DNA from: Alteribacter natronophilus
GTDB taxonomy: Bacteria > Bacillota > Bacilli > Bacillales > Salisediminibacteriaceae
Reading direction: 5' to 3'
Length of the DNA: 64,000 bases
Assembly: GCF_006007885.1 (NCBI RefSeq)
Contig: NZ_VCRO01000002.1
Span: forward strand, 496,001 to 560,000
The position numbers and the translations under genes were made by a program. The notes beneath the pieces were generated by a model. It was given only the letters and a program-made list of their open reading frames with translations, did not search any database and had not been told where the DNA came from. This document shows, one piece after another, positions 16,785 to 27,204 of the stretch (position 1 is its first letter; each line of letters opens with the position of its first letter).

Positions 16785-18197
16785 ATGAATCGCAGACTGA
16801 CGCTTGTGGCGCTTGCTGTTATTCTGGCATTCTCGACTTTTGCCGGAGCCAGTCACTGGTCAACAGCAGAAGCAAACACCGGAGACGAACTGAAAGAGGA
16901 AATCGAGAGAAAACAGAAGGAACAGCAGCAGAAACAGGAAGAATCAGAGGAAAGAGCGGAAGAACTTGCGGAAGTGGAAGAGGAAATTGAAGAGCTATAC
17001 GATGAAATCCGCGAACTTGATGAAAAGACACAGCAGACTAATAGTGATATAAACAGCAAACAGGAAGAAATAGACCTCACAAACGAAAGAATAGAGGAGC
17101 TTCGTGAGGAAATTGAGATGCTTCAGGAGCGGATCGCAGAACGTGACGAGCTTCTTAAGGACCGCGTGAACTCGATGTACAGGAACGGGGGCAGTGTAAA
17201 CTACCTCGAGGTCCTTCTCGGGGCCCAGAGTTTCGGAGATCTGATTGAGCGGATCAATGCCCTCTCAACAATTTCCCGCCAGGACCGGAATATTCTTGAG
17301 CAGCATATTGAAGATATGGAAGCTGTTGAAGCGGCAAAGGTAGAGCTTGAAAGCGAGCTGAATGCTCTTGAAGAGCAGATGCACGAGCTTGAAGACCTCC
17401 GGGCAGAGCTTGAAAGACAGTCCGCGGAAAAGGACCGTCTTGTAGGGGAACTTGAGGAAAAAGGTGAAAACATAAAAGAAGCGATTCTTTCTCTGGAAGA
17501 AGAGCAGGACATTCTCGCTGCCCAGGAAGCCGCTGCTAAGCAGGACCTGGAAGAGTGGGAAGAAGAACAGCGCAGACTTGAGGAAGAACGCAAGCGTAAA
17601 GAAGAAGAGGAGCGAAAGCGCAAGGAAGAGGAAAAGCGTGCCGAGGAAGAACGCCGTGCTGAAGAAGAAGCGGCAGCCTCTTCTTCAGATTCGGGAAGTT
17701 CCTCCAGCTCGGGTAATTCATCGAGCTCGGATAATTCCTCCAGTTCAAACAGCTCCTCCTCCGGTGGATCATCTGCTTCACCATCAGACAGTGGTGGTAC
17801 GATGATGCGTCCGGCAACGGGCCGTGTTACATCAGAGTATGGTCCTCGCTGGGGACGCACGCACCATGGTATTGATATCGGCCAGGGTGGACGTTCGAAT
17901 GTACCGATCGTTGCGGCTGAATCCGGACAGGTTATTTCTGCCCGCTATATGAACGGCTATGGAAATACCGTAATGGTGGCGCATACGATTAACGGAGAAT
18001 CTGTAACTACTCTTTATGCACACCTGGATTCGTTTGACGTATCCCAGGGAGACCGTGTAAGCCGCGGCCAGCAGCTCGGTATCATGGGTAACACAGGAAA
18101 CTCAACCGGCCCGCACCTTCATTTTGAAGTGCATCCGGGAGGCTGGAACAGCTCGAAGTCCAATTCTGTAGATCCGAGAAACTATGTAGATTTTTAA
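16785..18197 (+). CDS. Secreted M23 murein hydrolase with coiled coil (EnvC-like)
   Basis: Peptidoglycan endopeptidase of 470 aa, probably the effector of FtsEX. A signal peptide (cut about residue 30 after AEA) leads into a long acidic coiled coil (about 35-295), a low-complexity Ser/Asp/Asn/Gly linker (about 300-340) and a C-terminal LytM/M23 domain with HHGIDIG, TLYAHLD and GPHLHFEV holding the zinc ligands. AAGGGGGAG precedes ATG 16785. B. subtilis FtsEX is known to control CwlO, an NlpC/P60 enzyme with a similar coiled coil; here an M23 enzyme occupies the neighbouring position. The partnership is inferred. Confidence 0.92.
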   Translation: MNRRLTLVALAVILAFSTFAGASHWSTAEANTGDELKEEIERKQKEQQQKQEESEERAEELAEVEEEIEELYDEIRELDEKTQQTNSDINSKQEEIDLTNERIEELREEIEMLQERIAERDELLKDRVNSMYRNGGSVNYLEVLLGAQSFGDLIERINALSTISRQDRNILEQHIEDMEAVEAAKVELESELNALEEQMHELEDLRAELERQSAEKDRLVGELEEKGENIKEAILSLEEEQDILAAQEAAAKQDLEEWEEEQRRLEEERKRKEEEERKRKEEEKRAEEERRAEEEAAASSSDSGSSSSSGNSSSSDNSSSSNSSSSGGSSASPSDSGGTMMRPATGRVTSEYGPRWGRTHHGIDIGQGGRSNVPIVAAESGQVISARYMNGYGNTVMVAHTINGESVTTLYAHLDSFDVSQGDRVSRGQQLGIMGNTGNSTGPHLHFEVHPGGWNSSKSNSVDPRNYVDF

Positions 18198-18230
18198 ATA
18201 TTTTCCGGGAAATAAGTCGAACACGACACA

Positions 18231-18277
18231 GCCCGCACTATCGAAGTCAGACAATCGGTAGTGCGGGTTTTGTTTTC
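18231..18277 (+). terminator. Terminator of the M23 gene
   Basis: CCCGCACTA/TAGTGCGGG stem followed by TTTTGTTTT. Confidence 0.85.
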
Positions 18278-18332
18278 TATTAAATGGGGGGATTATAACA
18301 GCGAGGGCAGTTTTACCTGGGGAGGGATCAAA

Positions 18333-18698
18333 TTGGCTGCAGCAGTTGCTGTTCCGGCGTTCATTTCAATCGGCACAATGTTTACAGCACTTTACATACA
18401 TGTGCTTCTGGAAAGGGTTTTTACAAATGAGAAGCAGAGTCTCGCCGTTCTCCATTTTCCAAACATCATGTTCAGCTGGATGATGTATGCACTCCCATCA
18501 GTGATCATCCGCGGTTTCCTGGGGACGGATCTGATCACAGAAGGGTGGTTGCCTGTTCTTTATCATTCTGTCATCGTACCTCTGCCCTTTCTTCTGTCCA
18601 TCTATCCGGTAGTCGCCCTCCTGTTTCGGCGATCCCTCCGGCGTTATATCGCAGTGAAAGGGAGTAACGTTGTCTACCTGAAGAAAAAACCTCATTAG
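18333..18698 (+). CDS. Small membrane protein of unknown function
   Basis: Not recognised. The 121-aa product has three hydrophobic segments (about residues 1-22, 46-66 and 76-104) and a basic C-terminus ending LKKKPH, so it is probably an inner-membrane protein with a cytoplasmic tail. The frame is open further upstream but runs into the M23 terminator; TTG 18333 has GGGAGGG 7 nt before it and is the best start. It lies between the FtsX-linked hydrolase and ctpB, where B. subtilis has no clear equivalent that I recall. No promoter separate from the terminator region is obvious. Confidence 0.6.
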   Translation: MAAAVAVPAFISIGTMFTALYIHVLLERVFTNEKQSLAVLHFPNIMFSWMMYALPSVIIRGFLGTDLITEGWLPVLYHSVIVPLPFLLSIYPVVALLFRRSLRRYIAVKGSNVVYLKKKPH

Positions 18699-18776
18699 AC
18701 AGCTCCCTTCTACATAACTTCCCGCTCCCGGCATACACTAACAGAAGTTTCCACAGGGCTGCAGAAAGAGATGACC

Positions 18777-18807
18777 GCATAATAACCAAGGGGCCCCGGC
18801 AGAATTT
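18777..18807 (+). promoter_or_regulatory. Possible sigma-F-type promoter for ctpB
   Basis: GCATA, 16 bp, GGCAGAATTT fits the sigma-F pattern with one mismatch. B. subtilis ctpB is known to be made in sporulation under sigma-F/sigma-G. Weak by itself. Confidence 0.3.
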
Positions 18808-18951
18808 TCAGCTAAGCAATTTATTCCCGGGCTTACATTTGGTATGATTGAACAAAGATGAAAGTCGGCTGGACAAGTCAGTGGCAAACAAGATTAAACA
18901 GGGAAGCATAAGCAGCCGGTGTTACCTTGTATTCTGTGATGAGGTGAAGAC

Positions 18952-20463
18952 ATGAACGTTGAGAAAAAACTTCTTCCGATTATTGTAGCCGTTTCTGTTC
19001 TGCTTGGTGCAGCCGGGATGTTTATCACGCTTCAGGTCACCGGTGGCGAGACCGCAGAACCTGTTATGCAGGAACCTGCCCAGCCGGAGACGGGATCGGA
19101 TGCAGTGGGGGAAGATGCCGGTGAAGAAGAACCATCAGCTGCGGTGGAAACCTCAGGCAAACTTTCAGAGGATAAGATGGAGAAATTCCAGCGTGCATAT
19201 GCCACAATTATGGAAGCTTATGTGGAAGCTCCTGATGAAGATGAGCTGCTGGAAGGAGCAATCAGCGGCATGCTTGAAACGCTGGATGATCCTTATTCTG
19301 TATATATGGACGAGGAAAGTGCCCGTGAATTTATGGAGTCACTTGATCCTTCATTTGAGGGGATCGGGGCTGAAGTCAATATGATTAATGGACAGGTAAC
19401 GATTGTGAGCCCGATTCGTGATTCGCCGGCAGAAGACGCCGGACTGCGGCCAAACGATATGATCCTTGAAGTGGACGGGGAGAGTATCGAAGGGCTGACC
19501 CTTAATGAAGCGGTTCTTAAAATCAGAGGGGAAAAAGGTTCTACCGTTACCCTTACTATCGAACGGCCGGGCATGAGTGATGAATTTCAGATTGATGTGA
19601 TCCGCGACGAAATTACTGTTGAGACAGTAACGAGTGAACGGTACGAGGCCGGAGATAAACAGATCGGCTACCTGGAAATCCGTTCATTTGCGCAGGATAC
19701 TGCAAACCGATTTAAAGAGGAACTCGACGAGCTGGAAGAACAGGGGATCGACGGGCTTGTGATTGATGTCCGTGGAAACCCGGGCGGTCTGCTCCAGAGT
19801 GTGGAGGAAATCGGTAATCTGCTGATTCCGAAAGATGAGCCGATCGTGCAGCGCCAGGACCGCAACGGGGACATCCTTCGTCACCTCTCCACCCAGGAAG
19901 GTGAAAAGGAATATCCTATCGTCACCCTGATCGATGAAGGAAGCGCATCTGCTTCGGAAATTCTTGCGGCAGCCCTGAAGGAATCAGGCGGCCACGAAGT
20001 TGTCGGTGAAACAACGTTCGGTAAAGGAACCGTGCAGCAGACCTTTGATCTTGGCGACGAGAGTGAACTGAAGCTTACCGTATTTAAGTGGCTCACAGCA
20101 GGCGGCAATGATATTAATGAAGTCGGCGTAGACCCTACTGAAGAAGTAAGGCAGCCCGAATACTTCTATCTGTCACCGGTTCAGGCAGAAGAACCGCTTG
20201 AGTTTGACGAGAACTCCGAGCAGGTGAGAAACGCCCAGCTCATGCTTGAAGGTCTCGGGTATGACCCGGGACGGACCGACGGCTATTTCAGCCGGGATAC
20301 AGAGGAAGCAGTTGAGCAGTTCCAGGCTGACGTGGAACTGGACGTTACAGGAGTGATTGATGAGGATACGGCTCTTGCTCTCCGTGATGAGATCGTCGAC
20401 ATGGTCCGTGACCCTGAAAACGACCGTCAGCTTAACCGTGCACTTGAACTCTTCGAACAATAA
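18952..20463 (+). CDS. ctpB: C-terminal processing protease (S41, CtpB)
   Basis: Secreted or membrane-anchored serine protease of 503 aa that trims proteins from the C-terminus; in Bacillus it takes part in intercompartment signalling during sporulation. Residues 7-28 form an N-terminal anchor, followed by an acidic linker, a PDZ domain (about 130-205), the S41 catalytic domain with the nucleophile Ser in EGSASASE (about 330) and the Lys in TFGKGTVQ (about 358), and a C-terminal peptidoglycan-binding domain (about 420-490, AQLMLEGLGYDPGRTDGYF). GAGGTGA precedes ATG 18952. Sporulation use is inferred from the family. Confidence 0.94.
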   Translation: MNVEKKLLPIIVAVSVLLGAAGMFITLQVTGGETAEPVMQEPAQPETGSDAVGEDAGEEEPSAAVETSGKLSEDKMEKFQRAYATIMEAYVEAPDEDELLEGAISGMLETLDDPYSVYMDEESAREFMESLDPSFEGIGAEVNMINGQVTIVSPIRDSPAEDAGLRPNDMILEVDGESIEGLTLNEAVLKIRGEKGSTVTLTIERPGMSDEFQIDVIRDEITVETVTSERYEAGDKQIGYLEIRSFAQDTANRFKEELDELEEQGIDGLVIDVRGNPGGLLQSVEEIGNLLIPKDEPIVQRQDRNGDILRHLSTQEGEKEYPIVTLIDEGSASASEILAAALKESGGHEVVGETTFGKGTVQQTFDLGDESELKLTVFKWLTAGGNDINEVGVDPTEEVRQPEYFYLSPVQAEEPLEFDENSEQVRNAQLMLEGLGYDPGRTDGYFSRDTEEAVEQFQADVELDVTGVIDEDTALALRDEIVDMVRDPENDRQLNRALELFEQ

Positions 20464-20472
20464 CGGCTGATT

Positions 20473-20515
20473 AAAAGCCCAAAAGGTACCCCTGTGCCTT
20501 TTGGGCTTTTTTGTT
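20473..20515 (+). terminator. Terminator of ctpB
   Basis: AAAAGCCCAAAAGG/CCTTTTGGGCTTTT stem with T run. Confidence 0.9.
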
Positions 20516-20606
20516 CTTAAAAAATGATGCTCTTTTGATGCTTTTCCAGTAAAATGAAACGTAACAGAGAGAAGTAAGACAAGGCTTTTAAAAAAGGGGT
20601 GAGGAT

Positions 20607-21962
20607 ATGGAAGGCTTAATACAGGAATTGATCAGGGGCATCGGCAGGCTGTTTACTCAGCCGCTGCTTTATCTCGCTGTCCTCACGGCACTCTGGATCG
20701 GAATCCGGAGAGTCAGGCGGGAGCGTAATGATTTTCATACGAGAATTTATGATACGGTTCATGATTTGTTTTTCCCAGTCACGGCAGGGCTCGCTGCAGG
20801 TGCATTTTTGACTGTGGCTGTGCTGGGACTCGGGATCGTTATCCCTTCATCCATATTTTTTCTTATAGCGGCGGTGTGGGTCCTTCTGCTTCCATTTCGG
20901 AATAGCCGCTGGCTCAGTTTAACGTTTACCGGAAGCATTGCGCTTATAGCTGCTCAATTTCTCCCCGTTTCTGGTTGGGGAAACCCCTGGATTGATACAC
21001 AGCTGACTTCAATTGCAGAAATGAGTGCTGTGAGCATGGCCTGGCTGCTTGCTCTTCTCATGATTGCAGAAGCCGGGCTGGTCCTCATCAGCGGTCCTCG
21101 ACGGACGAACCCGCTGCTTGTAAAAACAAAGCGTGGTAAAACGGCCGGTTCTCATGAACTGAACCGTCTGTGGATTGCACCTTCAATGTTTTTACTCCCG
21201 GCAGGCGGGATTGCCTTAACTGAAGCGGGCGCATGGCCATTGACTGCGGACGGGGCTGCTGCAGTCGGACTGCTGCTGTTTCCAGCTGTTCTCGGTTTCA
21301 AAGTGCGCTCCGGGGCAGGATACCCGGATGAGGAAGTGAAGAAGACAGGTGCAGGTCTGCTTGCTGTGGCACTTGCTGCAGCAGGACTGGCAGCGCTTGC
21401 CCTGTTTTTTCCTGCAGCTGCACTGGCGGTTCCGGCTGTCCTTTTAGGGGGCCGGGAACTCGTTTCCTATTTTCAGCAGAAGCGGGGAAAAAAGCGGCAG
21501 ACGCTCTTTTTTGCAAGAGAAGAGGGCCTTGTTGTCCTCGGTGTTATCCCCGGTCTGATCGGAGACAAGCTCGGTGTGAAAATCGGGGAACAATTACAGC
21601 GTGTAAATGGTAAAACGGTAAGTACCCAGGTGGAACTGTATGAAGCACTTCAGCTGAACAGTGCCTATTGCAGGCTGGAAGTCATTGACCGTGAGGCACA
21701 GGTGAGGTTTGTTCAGTCTTCCTTATACGAAAATGATCACTACCAGCTTGGCCTGATCTTTGTCCCTGACCCGGATCAGGGAACGCTGTCAAACCGGGCA
21801 CTGAGGTATTCACTCGTCCTTCAGCGTGACCGGGCTGCGATTTCCGACAGTCCTGCAGACGAACACAGCCGTGAAGCTGCTGCTTCCAAGGAGTCACCGA
21901 AACAGAGGAAAAAGAAGCCGGCGGGCAGGAAACGGCCTGACTCACCGGCAGCAAGTCACTGA
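20607..21962 (+). CDS. minJ: MinJ-like membrane protein with PDZ domain
   Basis: Topological factor that in B. subtilis bridges DivIVA and MinD at poles and septa. The 451-aa product has about eight hydrophobic segments in its first 290 residues, a PDZ domain (about 305-375, VVLGVIPGLIGDKLGV then LQRVNGKTVSTQVELYEAL) and a basic, Ser-rich, probably disordered tail (about 405-451). GGGGTGAGG precedes ATG 20607. Its position between ctpB and uvrB matches yvjD/minJ of B. subtilis. The tail is longer than I expect for the family, which at about 400 aa is shorter overall. Confidence 0.85.
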   Translation: MEGLIQELIRGIGRLFTQPLLYLAVLTALWIGIRRVRRERNDFHTRIYDTVHDLFFPVTAGLAAGAFLTVAVLGLGIVIPSSIFFLIAAVWVLLLPFRNSRWLSLTFTGSIALIAAQFLPVSGWGNPWIDTQLTSIAEMSAVSMAWLLALLMIAEAGLVLISGPRRTNPLLVKTKRGKTAGSHELNRLWIAPSMFLLPAGGIALTEAGAWPLTADGAAAVGLLLFPAVLGFKVRSGAGYPDEEVKKTGAGLLAVALAAAGLAALALFFPAAALAVPAVLLGGRELVSYFQQKRGKKRQTLFFAREEGLVVLGVIPGLIGDKLGVKIGEQLQRVNGKTVSTQVELYEALQLNSAYCRLEVIDREAQVRFVQSSLYENDHYQLGLIFVPDPDQGTLSNRALRYSLVLQRDRAAISDSPADEHSREAAASKESPKQRKKKPAGRKRPDSPAASH

Positions 21963-21975
21963 TTGGAATTAAACA

Positions 21976-22007
21976 GGAAGTCCGCATCGTGCGGGCTTCC
22001 TTTTATT
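21976..22007 (+). terminator. Terminator of minJ
   Basis: GGAAGTCCGCA/TGCGGGCTTCC stem with TTTTATT. Confidence 0.85.
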
Positions 22008-22040
22008 ATGGGACAGAGACAATTGAGGATCGAATATAAC

Positions 22041-22091
22041 GAAACATACGTTCGTGTTTTTTGTCTTTTTGAGCGCTATCTGTGATATAAT
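22041..22091 (+). promoter_or_regulatory. LexA box and promoter of uvrBA
   Basis: GAAACATACGTTCG (22041-22054) matches 12 of 14 positions of the Bacillus SOS box CGAACNNNNGTTCG. Downstream an extended -10, TGATATAAT (22083-22091), has a weak -35 TTGTCT 19 bp away. LexA bound here would sit over or next to the -35. Confidence 0.65.
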
Positions 22092-22206
22092 GATGTACAT
22101 ATGTTAAGAATGGGTAATGGATTAATGAGATGCTTTTATATTTGATAAAAGGAAGATCCCGGCTCTCTGCAGGCGGGACGTGGACGAGTTGAAGGAGGCG
22201 TTTCCA

Positions 22207-24207
22207 TTGGACGGGGAATCAAAAGTATTTGAATTGGTTTCAAAATACGACCCGCAGGGCGATCAGCCCGAAGCGATCAGAAAACTGGTGGAAGGCGTAC
22301 AGCGTAAGGATAAATTCCAGACGCTTCTTGGTGCCACCGGGACGGGTAAGACCTTTACAGTTTCCAATGTTATAAAGGAAGTAAACAAACCGACACTTGT
22401 CATTGCACACAATAAAACACTTGCGGGGCAGCTTTACAGCGAGTTCAAGGAGTTTTTCCCCAACAATGCTGTTGAGTATTTCGTGAGCTACTACGATTAC
22501 TATCAGCCGGAGGCGTACATCCCGCAGTCCGATACGTTCATCGAGAAAGATGCGAGCATTAACGATGAGATTGATAAGCTGCGTCACTCTGCTACGAGTT
22601 CTCTCTTTGAGCGTAATGATGTCATTATCGTTGCGAGTGTGTCCTGCATTTACGGCCTCGGTTCGCCTACAGAATACCGCGACCTCGTCGTGTCGATTCG
22701 CACAGGAGTCGAACTTGAACGAAACGCCCTGCTTCGGAACCTGGTGGATATCCAGTACGAGCGTAACGATATAAACTTTACCCGGGGAACGTTCAGAGTC
22801 CGCGGGGATGTCGTGGAAATTTTCCCGGCTTCCCGGGATGAGCATTGTCTGCGGATTGAGTTTTTCGGTGATGAAGTGGACCGGATTACCGAGGTGGATG
22901 CACTCACCGGTGAGGTGCTCGGTGAACGGAACCATGTGGCGATTTTCCCGGCCTCCCACTTCGTAACCCGCGAGGAAAAATTGAAAAAAGCAATTGTAAA
23001 CATAGAAGCAGAACTGGAGGAGACGCTGAAAAAGCTGCACGAGGAAGGCAAGCTTCTGGAAGCGCAGCGTCTTGAGCAGCGGACCAGGTACGACATTGAA
23101 ATGATGCAGGAAATGGGATTTTGTTCGGGGATTGAAAACTACTCCCGTCACCTTACATTCCGTGAACCGGGTGCGACGCCTTACACGCTGATGGACTTTT
23201 TCCCGGATGATTCCCTTCTCGTTGTAGACGAGTCCCACGTGACGCTTCCACAGGTGCGGGGGATGTACAACGGGGACCAGGCGAGAAAAGGTGTGCTCGT
23301 GGATCACGGTTTCCGTCTGCCATCGGCGAAAGACAACCGACCGCTGAAATTCGAGGAGTTTGAAAAGCACATCGATCAGGCGATTTTCGTTTCCGCCACG
23401 CCTGGACCGTATGAAATTGAACATACTCCTGAAATGGTCGAGCAGATCATCCGGCCGACAGGTCTTCTTGACCCTACTGTGGATGTCCGTCCGATCGAAG
23501 GTCAGATTGATGATCTGATCGAGGAGATCCGCGTCCGCAAAGAACGGGACGAACGTGTTCTTGTTACAACGCTGACAAAAAAGATGAGTGAGGACCTGAC
23601 AAATTATTTTAAGGAACTGGGGATCCGGGTAAAGTACCTTCACTCTGATATTAAAACGCTTGACCGGATCCAGATTATCCGGGATCTCCGCCGCGGTGAT
23701 TTTGATGTGCTCGTAGGGATCAACCTGCTTCGGGAAGGTCTGGATATTCCCGAGGTGTCACTTGTGGCCATCCTTGATGCGGATAAGGAAGGATTTCTCC
23801 GCGCCGAGCGGTCTCTCATCCAGACGATGGGGCGTGCCGCCCGGAACTCAAACGGACACGTTATTATGTATGCCGATAAAATGACAAAGTCAATGGAGAT
23901 TGCCATTGAGGAAACAAAACGCCGGCGGGCTGTGCAGAAAGATTTCAATAAAAAGCACGGCATCATTCCCCGGACGATTGAGAAGGCCATTCCTGAGCTT
24001 ATCCAGGCTACTTATGCGGCTGAGGACGGGGAAGAGTACGATGCGCAGGCCGGCGTGAAGAAGCCTCAGGAGAAAATGAGCAAAAAAGAGCGTGAAAAAG
24101 TGATAGAGCGGATGGAGACGGAAATGAAGGAAGCAGCGAGAGCACTGGACTTCGAACGTGCTGCCGAACTTCGTGATGTGATTATCGAACTGAAAGCGGA
24201 AGGGTGA
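22207..24207 (+). CDS. uvrB: UvrABC excision nuclease subunit B
   Basis: Damage-verifying helicase-like subunit of nucleotide excision repair, 666 aa. Walker [11 protein letters not shown] (near residue 37), the beta-hairpin [12 protein letters not shown], helicase motifs DESHVTLPQ and [15 protein letters not shown], and the C-terminal UvrC-binding UVR motif ([19 protein letters not shown]) are present. The start is TTG 22207, fixed by AAGGAGG 8 nt upstream; an upstream GTG (22180) would place that ribosome site inside the gene. uvrA follows after 7 bp. SOS control is suggested by the LexA box. Confidence 0.97.
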   Translation: MDGESKVFELVSKYDPQGDQPEAIRKLVEGVQRKDKFQTLLGATGTGKTFTVSNVIKEVNKPTLVIAHNKTLAGQLYSEFKEFFPNNAVEYFVSYYDYYQPEAYIPQSDTFIEKDASINDEIDKLRHSATSSLFERNDVIIVASVSCIYGLGSPTEYRDLVVSIRTGVELERNALLRNLVDIQYERNDINFTRGTFRVRGDVVEIFPASRDEHCLRIEFFGDEVDRITEVDALTGEVLGERNHVAIFPASHFVTREEKLKKAIVNIEAELEETLKKLHEEGKLLEAQRLEQRTRYDIEMMQEMGFCSGIENYSRHLTFREPGATPYTLMDFFPDDSLLVVDESHVTLPQVRGMYNGDQARKGVLVDHGFRLPSAKDNRPLKFEEFEKHIDQAIFVSATPGPYEIEHTPEMVEQIIRPTGLLDPTVDVRPIEGQIDDLIEEIRVRKERDERVLVTTLTKKMSEDLTNYFKELGIRVKYLHSDIKTLDRIQIIRDLRRGDFDVLVGINLLREGLDIPEVSLVAILDADKEGFLRAERSLIQTMGRAARNSNGHVIMYADKMTKSMEIAIEETKRRRAVQKDFNKKHGIIPRTIEKAIPELIQATYAAEDGEEYDAQAGVKKPQEKMSKKEREKVIERMETEMKEAARALDFERAAELRDVIIELKAEG

Positions 24208-24214
24208 GGACTAC

Positions 24215-27094
24215 ATGGCGCTTGAAAACATTGAAATCAAGGGAGCAAGGTCCCATAACTTAAAAGACGTGGATGTGACGATCCCGCGTAATAAACTCGT
24301 CGTCTTTACAGGGCTGTCGGGCTCAGGGAAATCGTCTCTCGCCTTCGATACGATTTACGCAGAAGGGCAGCGGCGCTATGTGGAGTCCCTGTCTGCTTAT
24401 GCCCGCCAGTTTCTCGGTCAGATGGACAAGCCGGATGTGGATGCCATTGAAGGGCTTTCCCCGGCCATTTCCATCGACCAGAAAACGACAAGCCGGAATC
24501 CCCGTTCCACAGTGGGAACGGTAACGGAGATTTACGACTATCTGCGCCTCCTCTATGCCCGTGTCGGTAAACCGATCTGTCCGGTGCACGGCATTGAAAT
24601 CAGCTCCCAGACGGTTCAGCAGATGGCTGACCGGATGCTCGAATATCCCGAGCGGACGAAAATGCAGATTCTTGCACCGATCGTATCAGGACGTAAAGGT
24701 ACCCACGCCAAAACCCTGGAGGATATTAAGAAGCAGGGGTATGTGCGGGTCCGTGTAAACGGGGAAATGCGTGAAGCAGCTGAGGAGATCGAGCTGGAGA
24801 AAAACAAAAAGCATTCCATTGAAGTCGTCATTGACCGCATCGTAATTAAGGAAGGCGTGGATTCACGCCTTGCAGATTCTCTTGAAACAGCACTCAACCT
24901 GGCTGACGGACGGGTCGTTGTGGATGTGATCGGAGACGAGGAACTCACGTTCAGCCAGAAGCATGCCTGTCCACACTGCGGTTTCTCCATCGGCGAGCTG
25001 GAGCCGCGGATGTTTTCATTTAACAGTCCGTTCGGTGCCTGTACGTCGTGTGACGGACTGGGAAGCAAGCTTGAAGTGGATCAGGACCTTGTGGTTCCGG
25101 ACTGGAGCCGGTCTCTTAACGAGAATGCCATCGTGCCATGGCAGCCGGTAAGCTCCCAATACTATCCGCAGCTTCTGAAAAGTGTCTGCGATCATTACGG
25201 AATAGATATGGATGCGCCGGTGGAGCAGCTGCCGAAGCATCAGATGGATAAAATTCTGCAGGGCAGCGGCCGGGAAAAGATCTACTTCCGCTATGAAAAT
25301 GAGTTCGGCAACGTCCGGGAAAAAGAGATCTATTTTGAGGGCGTTCTCAGTAATATTTCCCGCCGCTACCATGAAACGAGCTCGGACTATATCCGCGAAC
25401 AGATGGTAGGGTACATGACTCAGAAACCGTGTCCGACCTGTAAAGGCTACCGTCTGACAAAGGAATCCCGGAGTGTACTTGTGGGCGGAAGACAGATCGG
25501 TGAGGTGACGGAGCTTTCCGTTAAGGACGCAAAAGCGTTTTTTGAGGGGCTGGAGCTTTCCGAGAAGGATATGACCATTGCACGCCTCATTCTCCGGGAG
25601 ATCGAGGAACGTCTCGGCTTTCTCATCAATGTCGGGCTTGAATATCTGACGCTGTCCCGGTCGGCCGGTACGCTGTCAGGCGGCGAAGCCCAGCGGATCC
25701 GTCTTGCGACCCAGATCGGCTCCTCGCTTATGGGTGTCCTCTACATCCTCGATGAGCCTTCCATTGGGCTTCATCAGCGGGACAATACGCGGCTGATCCG
25801 GACGCTTGAGAAAATGCGGGATCTCGGGAACACGCTGATTGTCGTGGAGCACGACGAGGATACGATGCTTGCAGCGGATCATATCGTGGATATCGGTCCG
25901 GGTGCGGGAGCCCACGGCGGTTACATTTCCGCTGCCGGTTCACCGTCGGAAATCATGGACGAGCCGGAGTCATTAACAGGGGAATACCTGTCAGGCCGGA
26001 AATTTATTCCTCTTCCTCCTGAACGGCGCAAGCAGGACGGCCGAACGATCAGAATCGAAGGGGCAACGGAAAACAACCTGCAGAATACGACGATCGACAT
26101 TCCTCTCGGTGTTTTCGTGGCCGTGACGGGTGTATCCGGCTCGGGAAAAAGTACAATGATTAACGACATTCTTTATAAATCACTTGCTCTGAAGCTGACG
26201 ACGGCAAAAGAGAAGCCCGGTGCCCACAAGAAGATTAAGGGGATCGATCATCTCGATAAAGTGGTGGACATCGACCAGAGCCCGATTGGAAGAACACCGC
26301 GTTCTAATCCGGCTACCTATACAGGGGTGTTTGATGATATCCGTGACGTGTTTGCCATGACGAACGAGGCGAAAGTCCGTGGCTACAAGAAAGGGCGTTT
26401 CAGCTTTAACGTGAAAGGCGGCCGCTGTGAGGCCTGCCGCGGAGACGGGATTATTAAAATCGAAATGCACTTCCTTCCTGATGTGTATGTTCCGTGTGAG
26501 GAATGTAAAGGCAAGCGCTACAACAGGGAGACGCTCGAAGTTACGTACAAGGGTAAAACGATTGCCGATGTACTGGCTATGACCGTGGAAGATGCTCTCG
26601 GGTTCTTTGAAAATATCCCGAAAATCAAGCGTAAAATTCAGACTCTGTATGACGTGGGACTGACTTATATGACGCTCGGCCAGCCGGCAACAACACTGTC
26701 CGGCGGGGAAGCACAGCGCGTCAAGCTTGCCTCCCAGCTGCACCGGCGATCAAACGGCCGTACGCTGTATATTCTTGATGAGCCGACGACCGGTCTCCAT
26801 GTTCATGACATCGACCGGCTCCTGAAAGTACTGCAGCGGCTCGTGGAAAACGGTGACACGGTTCTTGTGATCGAGCACAATCTGGACGTTATTAAAACGG
26901 TGGATCATATCATTGATCTTGGTCCGGAAGGCGGCGACAAAGGCGGGAAGCTGGTCGCTTCCGGAACGCCTGAGGACGTGTCCGGGGTGAAGGGCTCCTA
27001 CACCGGGGAGTACCTGAAGCCGATTCTGGAGCGTGACCGGGCCCGGATGGAAAAGCGGATGAAAGAACGGGAGTCTGTCGGATCGACTTCGTAG
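24215..27094 (+). CDS. uvrA: UvrABC excision nuclease subunit A
   Basis: Damage-sensing ABC-type ATPase, 959 aa. Two nucleotide-binding halves: Walker [11 protein letters not shown] (near 35) and [10 protein letters not shown] (near 645), with signature [12 protein letters not shown] and [12 protein letters not shown]. Zinc sites [10 protein letters not shown]...CTSCDG (about 250-280) and CEACRGDG...CEECKGKRY (about 740-770) are complete. GGGTGAGG precedes ATG 24215, 7 bp after uvrB, so the two form an operon ending at the terminator at 27111. Confidence 0.98.
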   Translation: MALENIEIKGARSHNLKDVDVTIPRNKLVVFTGLSGSGKSSLAFDTIYAEGQRRYVESLSAYARQFLGQMDKPDVDAIEGLSPAISIDQKTTSRNPRSTVGTVTEIYDYLRLLYARVGKPICPVHGIEISSQTVQQMADRMLEYPERTKMQILAPIVSGRKGTHAKTLEDIKKQGYVRVRVNGEMREAAEEIELEKNKKHSIEVVIDRIVIKEGVDSRLADSLETALNLADGRVVVDVIGDEELTFSQKHACPHCGFSIGELEPRMFSFNSPFGACTSCDGLGSKLEVDQDLVVPDWSRSLNENAIVPWQPVSSQYYPQLLKSVCDHYGIDMDAPVEQLPKHQMDKILQGSGREKIYFRYENEFGNVREKEIYFEGVLSNISRRYHETSSDYIREQMVGYMTQKPCPTCKGYRLTKESRSVLVGGRQIGEVTELSVKDAKAFFEGLELSEKDMTIARLILREIEERLGFLINVGLEYLTLSRSAGTLSGGEAQRIRLATQIGSSLMGVLYILDEPSIGLHQRDNTRLIRTLEKMRDLGNTLIVVEHDEDTMLAADHIVDIGPGAGAHGGYISAAGSPSEIMDEPESLTGEYLSGRKFIPLPPERRKQDGRTIRIEGATENNLQNTTIDIPLGVFVAVTGVSGSGKSTMINDILYKSLALKLTTAKEKPGAHKKIKGIDHLDKVVDIDQSPIGRTPRSNPATYTGVFDDIRDVFAMTNEAKVRGYKKGRFSFNVKGGRCEACRGDGIIKIEMHFLPDVYVPCEECKGKRYNRETLEVTYKGKTIADVLAMTVEDALGFFENIPKIKRKIQTLYDVGLTYMTLGQPATTLSGGEAQRVKLASQLHRRSNGRTLYILDEPTTGLHVHDIDRLLKVLQRLVENGDTVLVIEHNLDVIKTVDHIIDLGPEGGDKGGKLVASGTPEDVSGVKGSYTGEYLKPILERDRARMEKRMKERESVGSTS

Positions 27095-27110
27095 GGAATA
27101 TGTATTTCCC

Positions 27111-27146
27111 CACCTGCATGGGCTTTAGCTGTGCAGGTGTTTTTTG
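27111..27146 (+). terminator. Terminator of uvrBA
   Basis: CACCTGCA/TGCAGGTG stem followed by six T. Confidence 0.9.
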
Positions 27147-27204
27147 TGTCAGCTATTTTCATGGAGGAGGCAATGTCATGGAGAGAGGTCTTAAAATTAC
27201 TTAC

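Noticed and set aside
22240-23643. 467-codon open frame antisense to uvrB
   Set aside because: Long but a shadow of uvrB: no ribosome site, composition typical of antisense to a GC-biased gene, no motif.
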